This document shows positions 41,611 through 49,975 of a stretch of DNA of 64,000 nucleotides, piece by piece (the first letter of the stretch is position 1; each line of letters opens with the position of its first letter). The stretch lies in NCBI GenBank assembly GCA_016716605.1, contig JADJWA010000001.1, positions 1,488,001-1,552,000 on the forward strand, in the 5' to 3' direction. Source of the stretch: Flavobacteriales bacterium. Lineage in GTDB: Bacteria > Bacteroidota > Bacteroidia > Flavobacteriales_F > PHOS-HE28. The notes below the pieces were generated by a model. The model was not told the origin of the DNA and did not search any database. It worked only from the letters and a program-made list of their open reading frames with translations. Made by a program: the position numbers and the translations under genes.

Positions 41611-44166
41611 ATGCGCCGCATCCTGATCATCATCGTGCTGCTCGCCGTTGCAGGCGCGACGGCGTGGGTGCTCTTGCGCTGGGAGAATCAGCTGTCGCCT
41701 GTGAGCGATCCCTGGAGAGCGGTGCCCGCCGAAGCCGCCCTCGTCATCGAAGTGCCCGATGCATTGGGCGCTTGGGACCGCTTCATCCACACCTCCTTGC
41801 TCTGGCCCGATTGGGAGCACATGGCTGGCGCGCGTCAGCTCGCGCTGGCCATGGACCATGCGGCGCGCACGCTCGAAGGCGATCAAGGGATCCGTTCAGC
41901 GATGGGGTCGTCATCGGTGATCGCCGCCTTGCTGCGTTCAGGCAGCGGCGTTGCCGATCCGGTATTCCTTGGAAGTGATTTCGGCATGGATAAGGTCAAG
42001 CTCGCCTCGCTGCTGGGCGTTGCGGCCGGGCATGCCTCAGGCTTCGCGGAAGGCCGTGTGGTTCCGTGCGCGAACGACAGTGCATGGGGCGGGATCTCCG
42101 CATGCTTGCGCGACGGGGTCTGGATGCTCTCCCCATCGCGCGATGCGATCGATGAGTGCCTGCTGCAGCTCGAGCGAGGCACGCCGGTCAGTGCCGATGC
42201 AGGTTTCGCCAAGGCACGTGCAACATTGGGGAATGCCACGGAGGCCCGCGTGCTGGTGAATACCGTGAGGCTGCGCGGCATGCTCAGCCTGATCTGGGAG
42301 CCGGCACGGATCGAGCGTTTGGGCATTCCTGATGGATGGCTTGCGTTCGACCTGGCCACCAAGCCGGACGCGATCCTGTTGAATGGACTGCTGGCCCACG
42401 AGGGATCGGACGCGTCCGTGGCCAGCATCCGCTCCCAAGGCGCTGGTGCCTGGAGCATCGGGCGGGTGCTTCCTGCCGACGCCGTGCAATGCGAGGTGCG
42501 GTACCTGAGCGACCCAGAGGCTGCCTTGGCCGCGCGCGAGGACATGGATGAGCGCGCGCGCTCCACGGAGATCGCTGCACCATGGATGCGAGGCGCCGTG
42601 GGCATCGCTCGTGGGGCGGCCGATGGGCGCCGCTGGTTCATTGCTGAGGCCGCCGACCCGGAGCGCGCCATGGAAGAGCTCAATGCGCCTTGCGCGGATG
42701 CCGGCTGCGATACGCTCAACCATCGCGGCTCGCGCATCACCCGCTTCCCCGCCGCGCGGCCCTTCGAGTTGCTCTTGGGCCGTGTCGCCGAACTTCCGCA
42801 GCAGCCGTGGTGGACCATCCTCGGCCGTCAGCTGGTGATGAGCGACGATGCGGAGGCGGTGCGCTCCGCGGTTGATGCATGGAATGATGGCGGCAGCCTG
42901 GCGGAGCAGCCGCGCGCAAAGGATTGGTTCAAGCGCATGAGTGACGAGGCGGCCTTCAGCTGGTGGTGCGATCCAGGGCGGGGCGGCGAACTGCTAGGGC
43001 GGGGATTGAGCGCTGCGCGCGAGCCGCACTTCGCGCAGTGGTTGCCTTTGCTGCAACGCTTGGGCGCGCTATCCGTGCAGGTCTCACCAGCGAGCGGCGG
43101 CATGGTGCATGTGGCCGTCGGCGCGCAGGGCGCTCCGCGCGAAGGGGCAGCGACAGCGATGGCGGCAAGCAGCACGGTGCTCTGGCAATGCCCGGTGGGT
43201 GCGCCGGTGACACGCCGTCCTGACCTGGTGCGCAACCACACCAACAACACGCTCGAAGCGCTGGTGCAGGACAGCCTGCATCGCATTCACTTGATCAGCG
43301 CCGCAGGCAAGCTGCTCTGGTCGCGGCAGCTCGATGGCCCGATCCTCGGTGCCATTCATCAGGTCGATCGATTCAAGAATGGCAAGCTGCAATTGCTGCT
43401 GGGCACGGCGCGCACTGCCCATCTGATCGATCGCAATGGGAAGGATGTGGGCCTGCCGTTCAAACTTCAGGTTGAATCCGCATCGCCGCTGGCCGTGTTC
43501 GATTATGAGGGCACGCGCGATTACCGGGTGATCGTGCCCTTGAGCGATGGCCGCTTGCTGAATGTGGATCTTGATTGGGCCGCGGTGCAGGGATGGCTCT
43601 TGCCGAAGCTCGAATCCGCCGCGGTGGATGCCGTGCGCCATTTGCGGATCGCGGGCAAGGACCATCTGTTGGCCGTGGATGCGGAGGGAAGGGTGAAGCT
43701 CTTCGATCGCAAGGGGAATGCGCGGGAATCGGTTAAGCTGTCGCTCCCCCGCTTGAAGGAAGTGCTGGCTGTGGAAGTCGGGCAGCAAGTGAAGGACACA
43801 CGGGTGATGTGGATGGACCAGGATCTGTCGGTACGCGTGAATCGATTGGACGGCGAAACAGAGGACGCGGCGTTCATTGCGGTCCGCGATTTCGACGGCG
43901 ATGGTGTGCCGGAGGTGATCGTCGCGGAATCAGATGCGAGTCGGGCCCGTTCAGGATCGGCCATCGCTGCGGATGGCAAATTGGCCTTCGGTGAAGTCGA
44001 GGAGGCCACCGGCCGGGCTTGGCGGTATGCAGCCACGGGTGCTGAACCACCGGTGCTGGGCGCAGTCCGGTGGGCGGTTGGCGACTTGAATCTCGATGGC
44101 GGGCTGGAACTGGTTGGGGCGGACGGCCGTGCAGTGATCACCGCGCACCGCTCACCTTCGCCGTGA
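41611..44166 (+). CDS. DUF3352-like envelope protein with PQQ/FG-GAP-like propeller region
   Basis: 851 residues. An N-terminal anchor or signal (MRRILIIIVLLAVAGATAWV) is followed by a DUF3352-like region (WRAVPAEAALVIEVPDALGA, QLALAMDHAARTLEG). From about residue 545 come repeats resembling a PQQ-type propeller (KLLWSRQLDGPILGAIHQVD, RTAHLIDRNGKDVGLPFK) and a terminal FG-GAP-like motif (VRDFDGDGVPEVIVAESDA, GDLNLDGGLELVGADGRAV). The D-x-D-G-D-G loop suggests bound calcium. It probably sits in the periplasm anchored in the inner membrane. No function is established. The start was set by the TM segment and the promoter box. Confidence 0.65.
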   Translation: MRRILIIIVLLAVAGATAWVLLRWENQLSPVSDPWRAVPAEAALVIEVPDALGAWDRFIHTSLLWPDWEHMAGARQLALAMDHAARTLEGDQGIRSAMGSSSVIAALLRSGSGVADPVFLGSDFGMDKVKLASLLGVAAGHASGFAEGRVVPCANDSAWGGISACLRDGVWMLSPSRDAIDECLLQLERGTPVSADAGFAKARATLGNATEARVLVNTVRLRGMLSLIWEPARIERLGIPDGWLAFDLATKPDAILLNGLLAHEGSDASVASIRSQGAGAWSIGRVLPADAVQCEVRYLSDPEAALAAREDMDERARSTEIAAPWMRGAVGIARGAADGRRWFIAEAADPERAMEELNAPCADAGCDTLNHRGSRITRFPAARPFELLLGRVAELPQQPWWTILGRQLVMSDDAEAVRSAVDAWNDGGSLAEQPRAKDWFKRMSDEAAFSWWCDPGRGGELLGRGLSAAREPHFAQWLPLLQRLGALSVQVSPASGGMVHVAVGAQGAPREGAATAMAASSTVLWQCPVGAPVTRRPDLVRNHTNNTLEALVQDSLHRIHLISAAGKLLWSRQLDGPILGAIHQVDRFKNGKLQLLLGTARTAHLIDRNGKDVGLPFKLQVESASPLAVFDYEGTRDYRVIVPLSDGRLLNVDLDWAAVQGWLLPKLESAAVDAVRHLRIAGKDHLLAVDAEGRVKLFDRKGNARESVKLSLPRLKEVLAVEVGQQVKDTRVMWMDQDLSVRVNRLDGETEDAAFIAVRDFDGDGVPEVIVAESDASRARSGSAIAADGKLAFGEVEEATGRAWRYAATGAEPPVLGAVRWAVGDLNLDGGLELVGADGRAVITAHRSPSP

Positions 44167-44184
44167 AAGCAGGCTTCGCAGCCC

Positions 44185-44192
44185 TAGTTTTG
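44185..44192 (+). promoter_or_regulatory. -7 box TAGTTTTG upstream of trkH (exact consensus)
   Basis: TAGTTTTG matches the Bacteroidota TAnnTTTG element exactly. It lies 35 nt before the trkH ATG. No clear TTG at the -33 position was found. Confidence 0.45.
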
Positions 44193-44227
44193 GCGCGGCC
44201 TCCCGGTGGCGCTTGCCACCATGCCTC

Positions 44228-45985
44228 ATGAAGCGAGCACTTCTCCGCACGGTACTCCGCAAGGAAGTGGTGGGCTTGGCGCGGGTCACGGTCATCATCC
44301 TCACGGCGTTCCTGATGCTGCTCGAGTTCGGGTACACGAGCGATGCGAACACTTACCACCTGCTGGAGCAGCTCAGTTTCGGCCTGGTGATCGCGGCCGC
44401 CTTCGTCACCTTGGGCAGCCTGCTGCGCACCGGCCTGCGCAGTGAGCATATCCGGAAGGCCGAGCTCATCTGGTTCATGGCGGCGCTGGCGCTCATCGGG
44501 GCCAGGGCCAGCGGGGCGGTGTTCAGTGGCACGGGTCATTGGCCAATGCTGGTCTTCCTGCTCTTCTTCTCCTTCATCGAGCTCTCGCGGCTCGAGATCG
44601 GCCGCAACAGCACGCTTTTCAATCCTGCGCTCCTCTTCGTCAGCAGTTTCCTGATCATCATCGCCATCGGCGCTGCGATGTTCCTGTTGCCCAATGCCAC
44701 CACGCGCCCCCTCAGCATCGTCGATGCGGTGTTCACCAGCACCAGTGCGGTGTGCGTCACCGGCCTCAGCACCATCGATGTGGGCCGCGATCTCAGCGTC
44801 ATGGGCCAGTGGGTGCTGCTGCTGCTCATCCAGCTCGGCGGCTTGGGCGTGATGACCTTCACCAGCTTCTTCGCCTTCTTCTTCAAGGGCCGCAGCTCGC
44901 TTGAGGAACAGCTGCGCGTGCGCGACATCGCCAATACAACGCTCAGCGGCGCACGGGCCTTCATCATTCAGGTGATCGCCTTCACGCTGATCGTGGAGCT
45001 CGTCGGCGCGGTACTCATTTACATCAACCTGCCGACAGGGTCATTCTCCGGCACCGGCGACCGCATTTTCTTCTCGGTCTTCCATTCCGTGTCGGCGTTC
45101 AACAATGCGGGCTTCAGCACCAACAGCCTCGGGCTATACGATCCGGCGTTCCGCTTCAACTACACCTTGATGTGGGTGGTCTCGTTGCTCTTCATATTCG
45201 GCGGCCTGGGCTTCGGCATCGTGTTCAATTTCAGCCGCTATGTGCGCGTGTGGGTTTACGAGCGCATACGCAGGGTCTTCACGGGCATGGTCTGCAGCCG
45301 TTACCCGCGCGTGGTGAACCTCAGCACGCGCTTGGTGCTGCTCTCCACGGCCTTCCTCATCCTGGTGGGCACGGCGGCCATCCTCGTGTTCGAATGGAAT
45401 CATGGGCTGGCCGAGCATGCCAGTTATTGGGGCCGCTTCAGCGCGGCTTTCTTCACCGGTGTCACGCCGCGAACAGCAGGCTTCAATGTCTTGGATACCG
45501 GCTCCTTGACCATCCCATCGCTCATGGTCATACTGCTGCTCATGTACGTGGGTGCTTCGCCGGGCAGCACCGGGGGCGGCATCAAGACCACCACCTTCGG
45601 TGTGGCCACCCTGAACATATTCGCGACCGCGCGCGGCCGCCGCCGCATCGAGTTCTTCGGCCGCGAGATCAGTAACCTCAGCACGCGGCGGGCCTTCGCG
45701 GCCATCGTGCTGTCGCTGGTCTTCCTCGGCCTCTCGGTCAGCGTAGTCGCCAGCCTCGAGAGCGGTCTTGGCCTCTTGCCCGTAGCCTTCGAGTGCTTCA
45801 GCGCATTCAGCACCGTGGGCATGAGCATGGGCATCACCATGGAGCTCGGCGATCCCGCTCGCCTCGCGCTTGTCGTGGTGATGTTCGTAGGCCGTGTAAG
45901 CGCGCTGACCCTGCTGGTGAGCGTCCTGCGCCAGGTGCAAGTGAGCAAGTACCGTTACCCCAAGGAGGACATCCTCATCAACTGA
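44228..45985 (+). CDS. trkH: TrkH/KtrB-family potassium uptake protein
   Basis: 585 residues from MKRALLRTVLRKEVVG. The four pore-loop repeats typical of the superfamily are visible: TSTSAVCVTGLSTIDVG, HSVSAFNNAGFSTNSLG, TGVTPRTAGFNVLDTG and CFSAFSTVGMSMG, each with the selectivity-filter glycine. TM helices flank each loop, and extra N-terminal helices (about 20-130) precede the pore, as in Bacteroidota versions. The protein imports K+ across the inner membrane together with the TrkA subunit encoded 6 nt downstream. An in-frame ATG five codons earlier is possible. Confidence 0.92.
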   Translation: MKRALLRTVLRKEVVGLARVTVIILTAFLMLLEFGYTSDANTYHLLEQLSFGLVIAAAFVTLGSLLRTGLRSEHIRKAELIWFMAALALIGARASGAVFSGTGHWPMLVFLLFFSFIELSRLEIGRNSTLFNPALLFVSSFLIIIAIGAAMFLLPNATTRPLSIVDAVFTSTSAVCVTGLSTIDVGRDLSVMGQWVLLLLIQLGGLGVMTFTSFFAFFFKGRSSLEEQLRVRDIANTTLSGARAFIIQVIAFTLIVELVGAVLIYINLPTGSFSGTGDRIFFSVFHSVSAFNNAGFSTNSLGLYDPAFRFNYTLMWVVSLLFIFGGLGFGIVFNFSRYVRVWVYERIRRVFTGMVCSRYPRVVNLSTRLVLLSTAFLILVGTAAILVFEWNHGLAEHASYWGRFSAAFFTGVTPRTAGFNVLDTGSLTIPSLMVILLLMYVGASPGSTGGGIKTTTFGVATLNIFATARGRRRIEFFGREISNLSTRRAFAAIVLSLVFLGLSVSVVASLESGLGLLPVAFECFSAFSTVGMSMGITMELGDPARLALVVVMFVGRVSALTLLVSVLRQVQVSKYRYPKEDILIN

Positions 45986-45991
45986 CCACAC

Positions 45992-46681
45992 ATGAAGATC
46001 GCAGTGTTCGGCCTCGGCAATTTCGGAAAGCACCTCTCCATCAAGCTCACGGGCATGGGCCACGAGGTGATCGCCATCGACCACGACATGGACAAGGTGG
46101 AGGCGATCAAGAGCGAAGTGAGCTACGCGGTGTGCCTGGAGAGCAACGACCCGCAGGCCATGAGCACCTTGCCGCTCAACGATGTCGATGCCGCCGTGGT
46201 GGCCATCGGCGAGAATGAGGGCGCCAACATCATGACCACCGCCCTGCTGGTGAACCTGAAGCTGAAGCGCGTGATCAGCCGGGCAATCAACCCCCTGCAC
46301 GAGATGGTGCTCAATTCCATGGGCGTCACCGACATCGTGCACCCGGAGGAGAAGGCCGCCGAGGGCCTCGCGCGCAAGCTGAACCTGCGTCGGCTGGTTG
46401 ACCAATTCGAGCTGCCCGGCGGATGGACCATCGCCGAGATCGTGGTGCCCGACAAGTTCGTGGGCAAGCCGCTTGGGCAGATTGATGAACTCAAGGAGCG
46501 CAAGCTCGGCCTGGTGACCGTGCTGCGCAAGGAAAGCGAGAAGAGCTTCCTGGGTAGGCGCTCCATCCAGCTGGGCGCGCTCGGCGTGATGGACCCTGAC
46601 TTCGCGCCGACCAAGGGCGATATCCTCGTGCTCTTCGGAACCAAGGACGAGGTAACGCGCTTCACTGGGGAGAACGATTAA
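45992..46681 (+). CDS. trkA: TrkA/KtrA potassium channel regulatory subunit
   Basis: 229 residues. Residues 1-125 form an RCK-N Rossmann domain (VFGLGNFGKHLSIKL with the GXGXXG-type nucleotide loop, VIAIDHDMDKVE). Residues about 140-225 form an RCK-C domain (DQFELPGGWTIAEIVVPDKF, PTKGDILVLFG). It forms a cytosolic ring that gates TrkH in response to ATP/ADP or NAD(H). It directly follows trkH. Confidence 0.93.
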   Translation: MKIAVFGLGNFGKHLSIKLTGMGHEVIAIDHDMDKVEAIKSEVSYAVCLESNDPQAMSTLPLNDVDAAVVAIGENEGANIMTTALLVNLKLKRVISRAINPLHEMVLNSMGVTDIVHPEEKAAEGLARKLNLRRLVDQFELPGGWTIAEIVVPDKFVGKPLGQIDELKERKLGLVTVLRKESEKSFLGRRSIQLGALGVMDPDFAPTKGDILVLFGTKDEVTRFTGEND

Positions 46682-46702
46682 GGGCGGGTTGGCTGGGGGC
46701 TG

Positions 46703-47074
46703 ATGAAGAACGACATCCGCACGGCTGGAGACATCGACCTGCTCGTGCGGTCGTTTTATCAGCGCTCGCGGCCCGATGCGCTGATCGGCCACTTCTTCGC
46801 GCACCTCGATTGGGACCATCACATCCCGCGCATCGTTTCGTTCTGGCGCATGGTGCTGCTCGGCAACCGTGAATACCAAGGTGACCCGATGACCGCGCAC
46901 ATTCAGCTTGCCCGGGAGCATCCCATGGCCAAGGCTCACTTCGAGCGCTGGCTTTCGCTTTGGGAGATCACCTTGGATGAGCTATTCGCAGGTCCGAAGG
47001 CCGATGAGGCCAAACAACGTGCGCGCACCATTGCGGCGGTGATGGCCCACAAGGTTTCGGCAAGCAGCCCCTAA
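46703..47074 (+). CDS. Group III truncated haemoglobin
   Basis: 123 residues. The pattern DIDLLVRSFYQRSRPDALIG, then HIPRIVSFWRMVLLGNREY and HPMAKAHFERWLSLWEITLD is that of truncated haemoglobins; the His in AHFERW is the expected proximal haem ligand. These proteins bind O2 or NO and are linked to oxygen or nitrosative-stress handling. It follows trkA after 21 nt and may be co-transcribed. Its stop overlaps the stop of the convergent muramidase gene (CTAA). Confidence 0.88.
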   Translation: MKNDIRTAGDIDLLVRSFYQRSRPDALIGHFFAHLDWDHHIPRIVSFWRMVLLGNREYQGDPMTAHIQLAREHPMAKAHFERWLSLWEITLDELFAGPKADEAKQRARTIAAVMAHKVSASSP

Positions 47075-48060
47075 CGCTTCGGCTTCTGCAGCCACACCTG
47101 CTGGCCCGCGCTCAGTTGCGCATCGCGCGCGAGGCCATTGTACTTCGCCAAGCGGTCGAGCTTCACGCCGTATTGCTGACTTACGCCCCATAGGCTCTCC
47201 CCATCGCGGGCAGCATGCGTCGCGGCATCCTTCGCCTTGTTGCGCTTGGGCTGCGTGAAGATGATCTGCCCTTCGCTGAGCGCAGCCTCCTTGTCCATGT
47301 CGTTCCAGCGGGCCAGCATGCCGGCGGTCATCTCGAGTTCATCGGCCAGCTTGCGGAAGCTGTCCCCGGGCTTGGCGCGCACGAACTTGATGCGGCCCTC
47401 GAAGACTTCCACGTTGCGCCCCTGCATGATGGTGATCGACTCGCCTTCGCTGGCCGGTCGACGGCCCATGCGCTCACGGCTGGGCTTGGGCTGTTCCTTG
47501 CCCACCGGTCTATGCGCCACGTCCACACCCGCGTCAAGTTTGTGCAGCTCATAGCGCTCAATCAGGTTGATGAGCTTCTGCGGATAGCTGGGGTCAGTAG
47601 CGTAGCCGGCGGCCTTCAGTCCGCGCGCCCAGCCCTTGTAGTCGGTAGGCTTCAGTTCGAAGAGGCTGGCGTAGCGCGCCCTCTTGAGGAAGGTGCTGTG
47701 GTCCTCGAAGCTGTCGGCGGCATCGCGGTACTTGCGGAAGCAATCGTTCTTCCGGTCGTCGTCGTGGTAGCTCTTGCCGCCGGTCCAATCGGGCGTGCAC
47801 TTGATGCCGAAGTGGTTGTTCGCATCGCGCGCCAATTCGCTGTTGCCATTGCCGCTCTCCAGCAGCCCTTGGGCCAGGGTGATGCTCGCCGGGATCCCGT
47901 GCTGGTTCATCTTCTTCACGGCAACCGACTTCCATTGCTCGATATACTCCTCCGCCGTGAAGCGCTTGTAGGGCGGCTGCCCTTGTGCCTGAGCCAGCGG
48001 CAAGCCGAACATCAGGAAGAGGCAAAAGCGGGTTATCCACATTTCAACAGCGCGGGCCAT
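47071..48060 (-). CDS. Glucosaminidase-domain peptidoglycan hydrolase with two LysM domains
   Basis: 329 residues with an N-terminal signal (FCLFLMFGLPLAQAQG). Residues about 35-180 are a GH73/FlgJ-like glucosaminidase domain (SITLAQGLLESGNGNSELAR with catalytic Glu, NNHFGIKC, FEDHSTFLKRARYASLF, WARGLKAAGYATDP). Two LysM-type repeats follow at about 225-275 (VRAKPGDSFRKLADELEMTA) and 282-325 (ARDGESLWGVSQQYGVKLDR). It should cleave glycan strands in the periplasm or outside the cell. An alternative start is the MWITRFCL methionine at residue 7. Confidence 0.9.
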   Translation of the reverse strand: MARAVEMWITRFCLFLMFGLPLAQAQGQPPYKRFTAEEYIEQWKSVAVKKMNQHGIPASITLAQGLLESGNGNSELARDANNHFGIKCTPDWTGGKSYHDDDRKNDCFRKYRDAADSFEDHSTFLKRARYASLFELKPTDYKGWARGLKAAGYATDPSYPQKLINLIERYELHKLDAGVDVAHRPVGKEQPKPSRERMGRRPASEGESITIMQGRNVEVFEGRIKFVRAKPGDSFRKLADELEMTAGMLARWNDMDKEAALSEGQIIFTQPKRNKAKDAATHAARDGESLWGVSQQYGVKLDRLAKYNGLARDAQLSAGQQVWLQKPKR

Positions 48061-48087
48061 GGGCGAGGGGCGTTCTTCTGGAAGCAG

Positions 48088-48095
48088 CGAAACTA
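48088..48095 (-). promoter_or_regulatory. -7-like box TAGTTTCG upstream of the muramidase gene
   Basis: On the minus strand TAGTTTCG lies 27 nt before the ATG at 48060. Confidence 0.35.
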
Positions 48096-48249
48096 CCGGG
48101 GCTCCAGAGGCTTATTCACGATCCATCCACGGAGCCATCCACCGGCCTGTGTGGAAAGAACGTGCCGGGAGCGCTGCTCCGTCTGATTGCCCGCAGAACT
48201 TCACCGATTGTGCGAACCAAGCGCCTCGACGTGTGTTAACGCAGCATCA

Positions 48250-48450
48250 ATGGACCGCGACGCCAGTTCTCCGAAGCCCGAGGATGACCGCATGAGCCGA
48301 CTGGGCTTGGAGCAGGGCGATTACTACTTCTCGCCCGAGGGCTTCTTGGTGTTCACGGAGCAGTACCACCGCAAGCGCGGCTATTGCTGCGGGAACCGCT
48401 GCAGGCACTGCCCTTTTGGGCATGAGGGGGTGAAGAAGGTGAGGGGGTAG
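48250..48450 (+). CDS. Small DUF5522-like Cys-rich protein
   Basis: 66 residues (48250 start; MSRLGLEQG at 48292 is an alternative). The core DYYFSPEGFLVFTEQYHRKR followed by GYCCGNRCRHCPFG matches the DUF5522 family, with four cysteines in a CC-x3-C-x2-C layout that could bind zinc or a cluster. Function is unknown; the family is widespread in Bacteroidota. It lies alone between the muramidase gene (divergent) and the secreted trio, with only 37 nt to the latter. Confidence 0.75.
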   Translation: MDRDASSPKPEDDRMSRLGLEQGDYYFSPEGFLVFTEQYHRKRGYCCGNRCRHCPFGHEGVKKVRG

Positions 48451-48472
48451 GCAGCGTTCCGCTGGGCCCGGC

Positions 48473-48480
48473 TATCTTCA
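48473..48480 (+). promoter_or_regulatory. -7-like box TATCTTCA upstream of the secreted trio
   Basis: TATCTTCA lies 7 nt before the ATG at 48488 and would drive all three overlapping genes. Confidence 0.4.
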
Positions 48481-48487
48481 CCATGCC

Positions 48488-49975
48488 ATGCGGGGAATCG
48501 TACTCCTGGGTTCACTCTTTTCGACCGTTACGGCTTTGGCCCAGAATTGGGCCCTGCTCAACCCTGCTTATCGGTACAACTACAGCGACGACGGAACGGA
48601 CACCATCCGCCACCAGATCCGCGTGATGGATGTGGATACGCTGGGGGTGGACAGCTTCCGGTATGAGTTGAACCTGGTCGCCAAGGTCTGCGACACCTGC
48701 ACGTCGCCGGGTCTTTTCATTCTCCTCGACCAGCCCCAGTTCATGCAACGAAAGTTGAACGTTGGACCAACGGCTTGGCACTTCCACGATCCAGGCTCAT
48801 TCGTACTGCTGCCCCAAGCGAACCTCGGCGATAGTTGGATCTTCGATACGCTGGCGAACATCGAGGCCACGGTGAGCATGGTCGATCCGATACAGGTCTT
48901 CGACAGCGATGTGCAGCGCAAGATCATCAGCCTATCCGATGGCGACAGCATTGTGATCAGTGAACCCTTCGGTGTGCTGAGTTGGAACGGCTATGAACTA
49001 ATTGGCGAGCACGGGCCTGATGTCGGGAGGTTGATCCCATCGCTTGAAGAGATGTTCCCTTATCAATCCGGGGACGTGGTCGAGTATTCGATCGATGCCG
49101 GAGGTACGGATGGCATTTCAAGCAACTTCGGTCACGGTCGGCTGTACAAATTCACGGTGGACGACGACAACCCGACCAACGCATCAGTTCTCTTCGATGG
49201 AACGATGATCGACCATCGGTGGAACTGGACGAGCTACTGGAATGGGCCGATCTATGTTACCTCTGGCCATCTTAACATCTTCGGCACTACCTGGACCGCG
49301 GGTCGGCCTGAGTTGCCATGGGCCGATCTGCTGACTTCCTATCCCGGCCAATTGATCGGACACAGGAACGATCTGGAATGGTGGAGCGATTCGCTCGTTT
49401 GCATCGCTTACCACGGGATCGATGATATGGGCCATCGCACGATACGTTGCTTGGATGTGCGAGAACCGTTGTTCGAGGGGGAGCCGCCAGGACAGTTCAT
49501 GCACCCATTTCCGGACCCGCCACAGCCCGATCAACCAGTTGCGGCAAGCGTTCAGAATTATTGCAATGGAGCGCCTGATCAATCATGCGGGGTCTTGTAC
49601 ACTGAAGGCATGGGATTGAACTGGTTGTTCGGCAACTATTTCGAGTCCTTCGAAGAGTATGTGCTCGTTGGGTCCGTGGTCTCTGGTGACACTATTGGTA
49701 CTGTCCACTCCGACGACTACCTCATCACGTTGTCGGTCGACGAGATTGCCAACCACCCATCTAACATAACCCCGAACCCCGCCAATGACCGGATCCAACT
49801 CACGAGCACCGAACCCGGTCCCTTCATTCGCATCACGGACCTCAATGGCCGAGTTATACTCACCCGTCGCGTAGCGGCGACCAACGAGACGATCGATGTC
49901 CATTCTCTCCAACCTGGAGCTTACTTGTTGCAGATCGATGGCTTCGCCCCTCAACGTTTCATGATCGTGCGATGA
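48488..49975 (+). CDS. Secreted T9SS-tagged protein, CDTC family copy 1
   Basis: 495 residues with a signal peptide ending near VTALAQ. The mature N-terminus NWALLNPAYRYNYSDDGTDT is almost the same in the next two proteins, as is the motif DSFRYELNLVAKVCDTC. I recognise no catalytic domain in residues about 60-400; the central part (GHGPDVG-like EHGPDVGRLIPSLEEMFPY) is shared by all three. The last about 75 residues (ITPNPANDRIQLTSTEPG, ITDLNGRVILTRR, LQPGAYLLQIDG, PQRFMIVR) are a T9SS type A tag. The stop overlaps the ATG of copy 2 (ATGA). A surface or secreted role is inferred. Confidence 0.8.
   Translation: MRGIVLLGSLFSTVTALAQNWALLNPAYRYNYSDDGTDTIRHQIRVMDVDTLGVDSFRYELNLVAKVCDTCTSPGLFILLDQPQFMQRKLNVGPTAWHFHDPGSFVLLPQANLGDSWIFDTLANIEATVSMVDPIQVFDSDVQRKIISLSDGDSIVISEPFGVLSWNGYELIGEHGPDVGRLIPSLEEMFPYQSGDVVEYSIDAGGTDGISSNFGHGRLYKFTVDDDNPTNASVLFDGTMIDHRWNWTSYWNGPIYVTSGHLNIFGTTWTAGRPELPWADLLTSYPGQLIGHRNDLEWWSDSLVCIAYHGIDDMGHRTIRCLDVREPLFEGEPPGQFMHPFPDPPQPDQPVAASVQNYCNGAPDQSCGVLYTEGMGLNWLFGNYFESFEEYVLVGSVVSGDTIGTVHSDDYLITLSVDEIANHPSNITPNPANDRIQLTSTEPGPFIRITDLNGRVILTRRVAATNETIDVHSLQPGAYLLQIDGFAPQRFMIVR

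Noticed and set aside
45134..46939. 601-codon minus-strand frame opposite trkH and trkA
   Set aside because: It is antisense to two well-supported genes, very rich in His and Glu, and has no recognisable domain.
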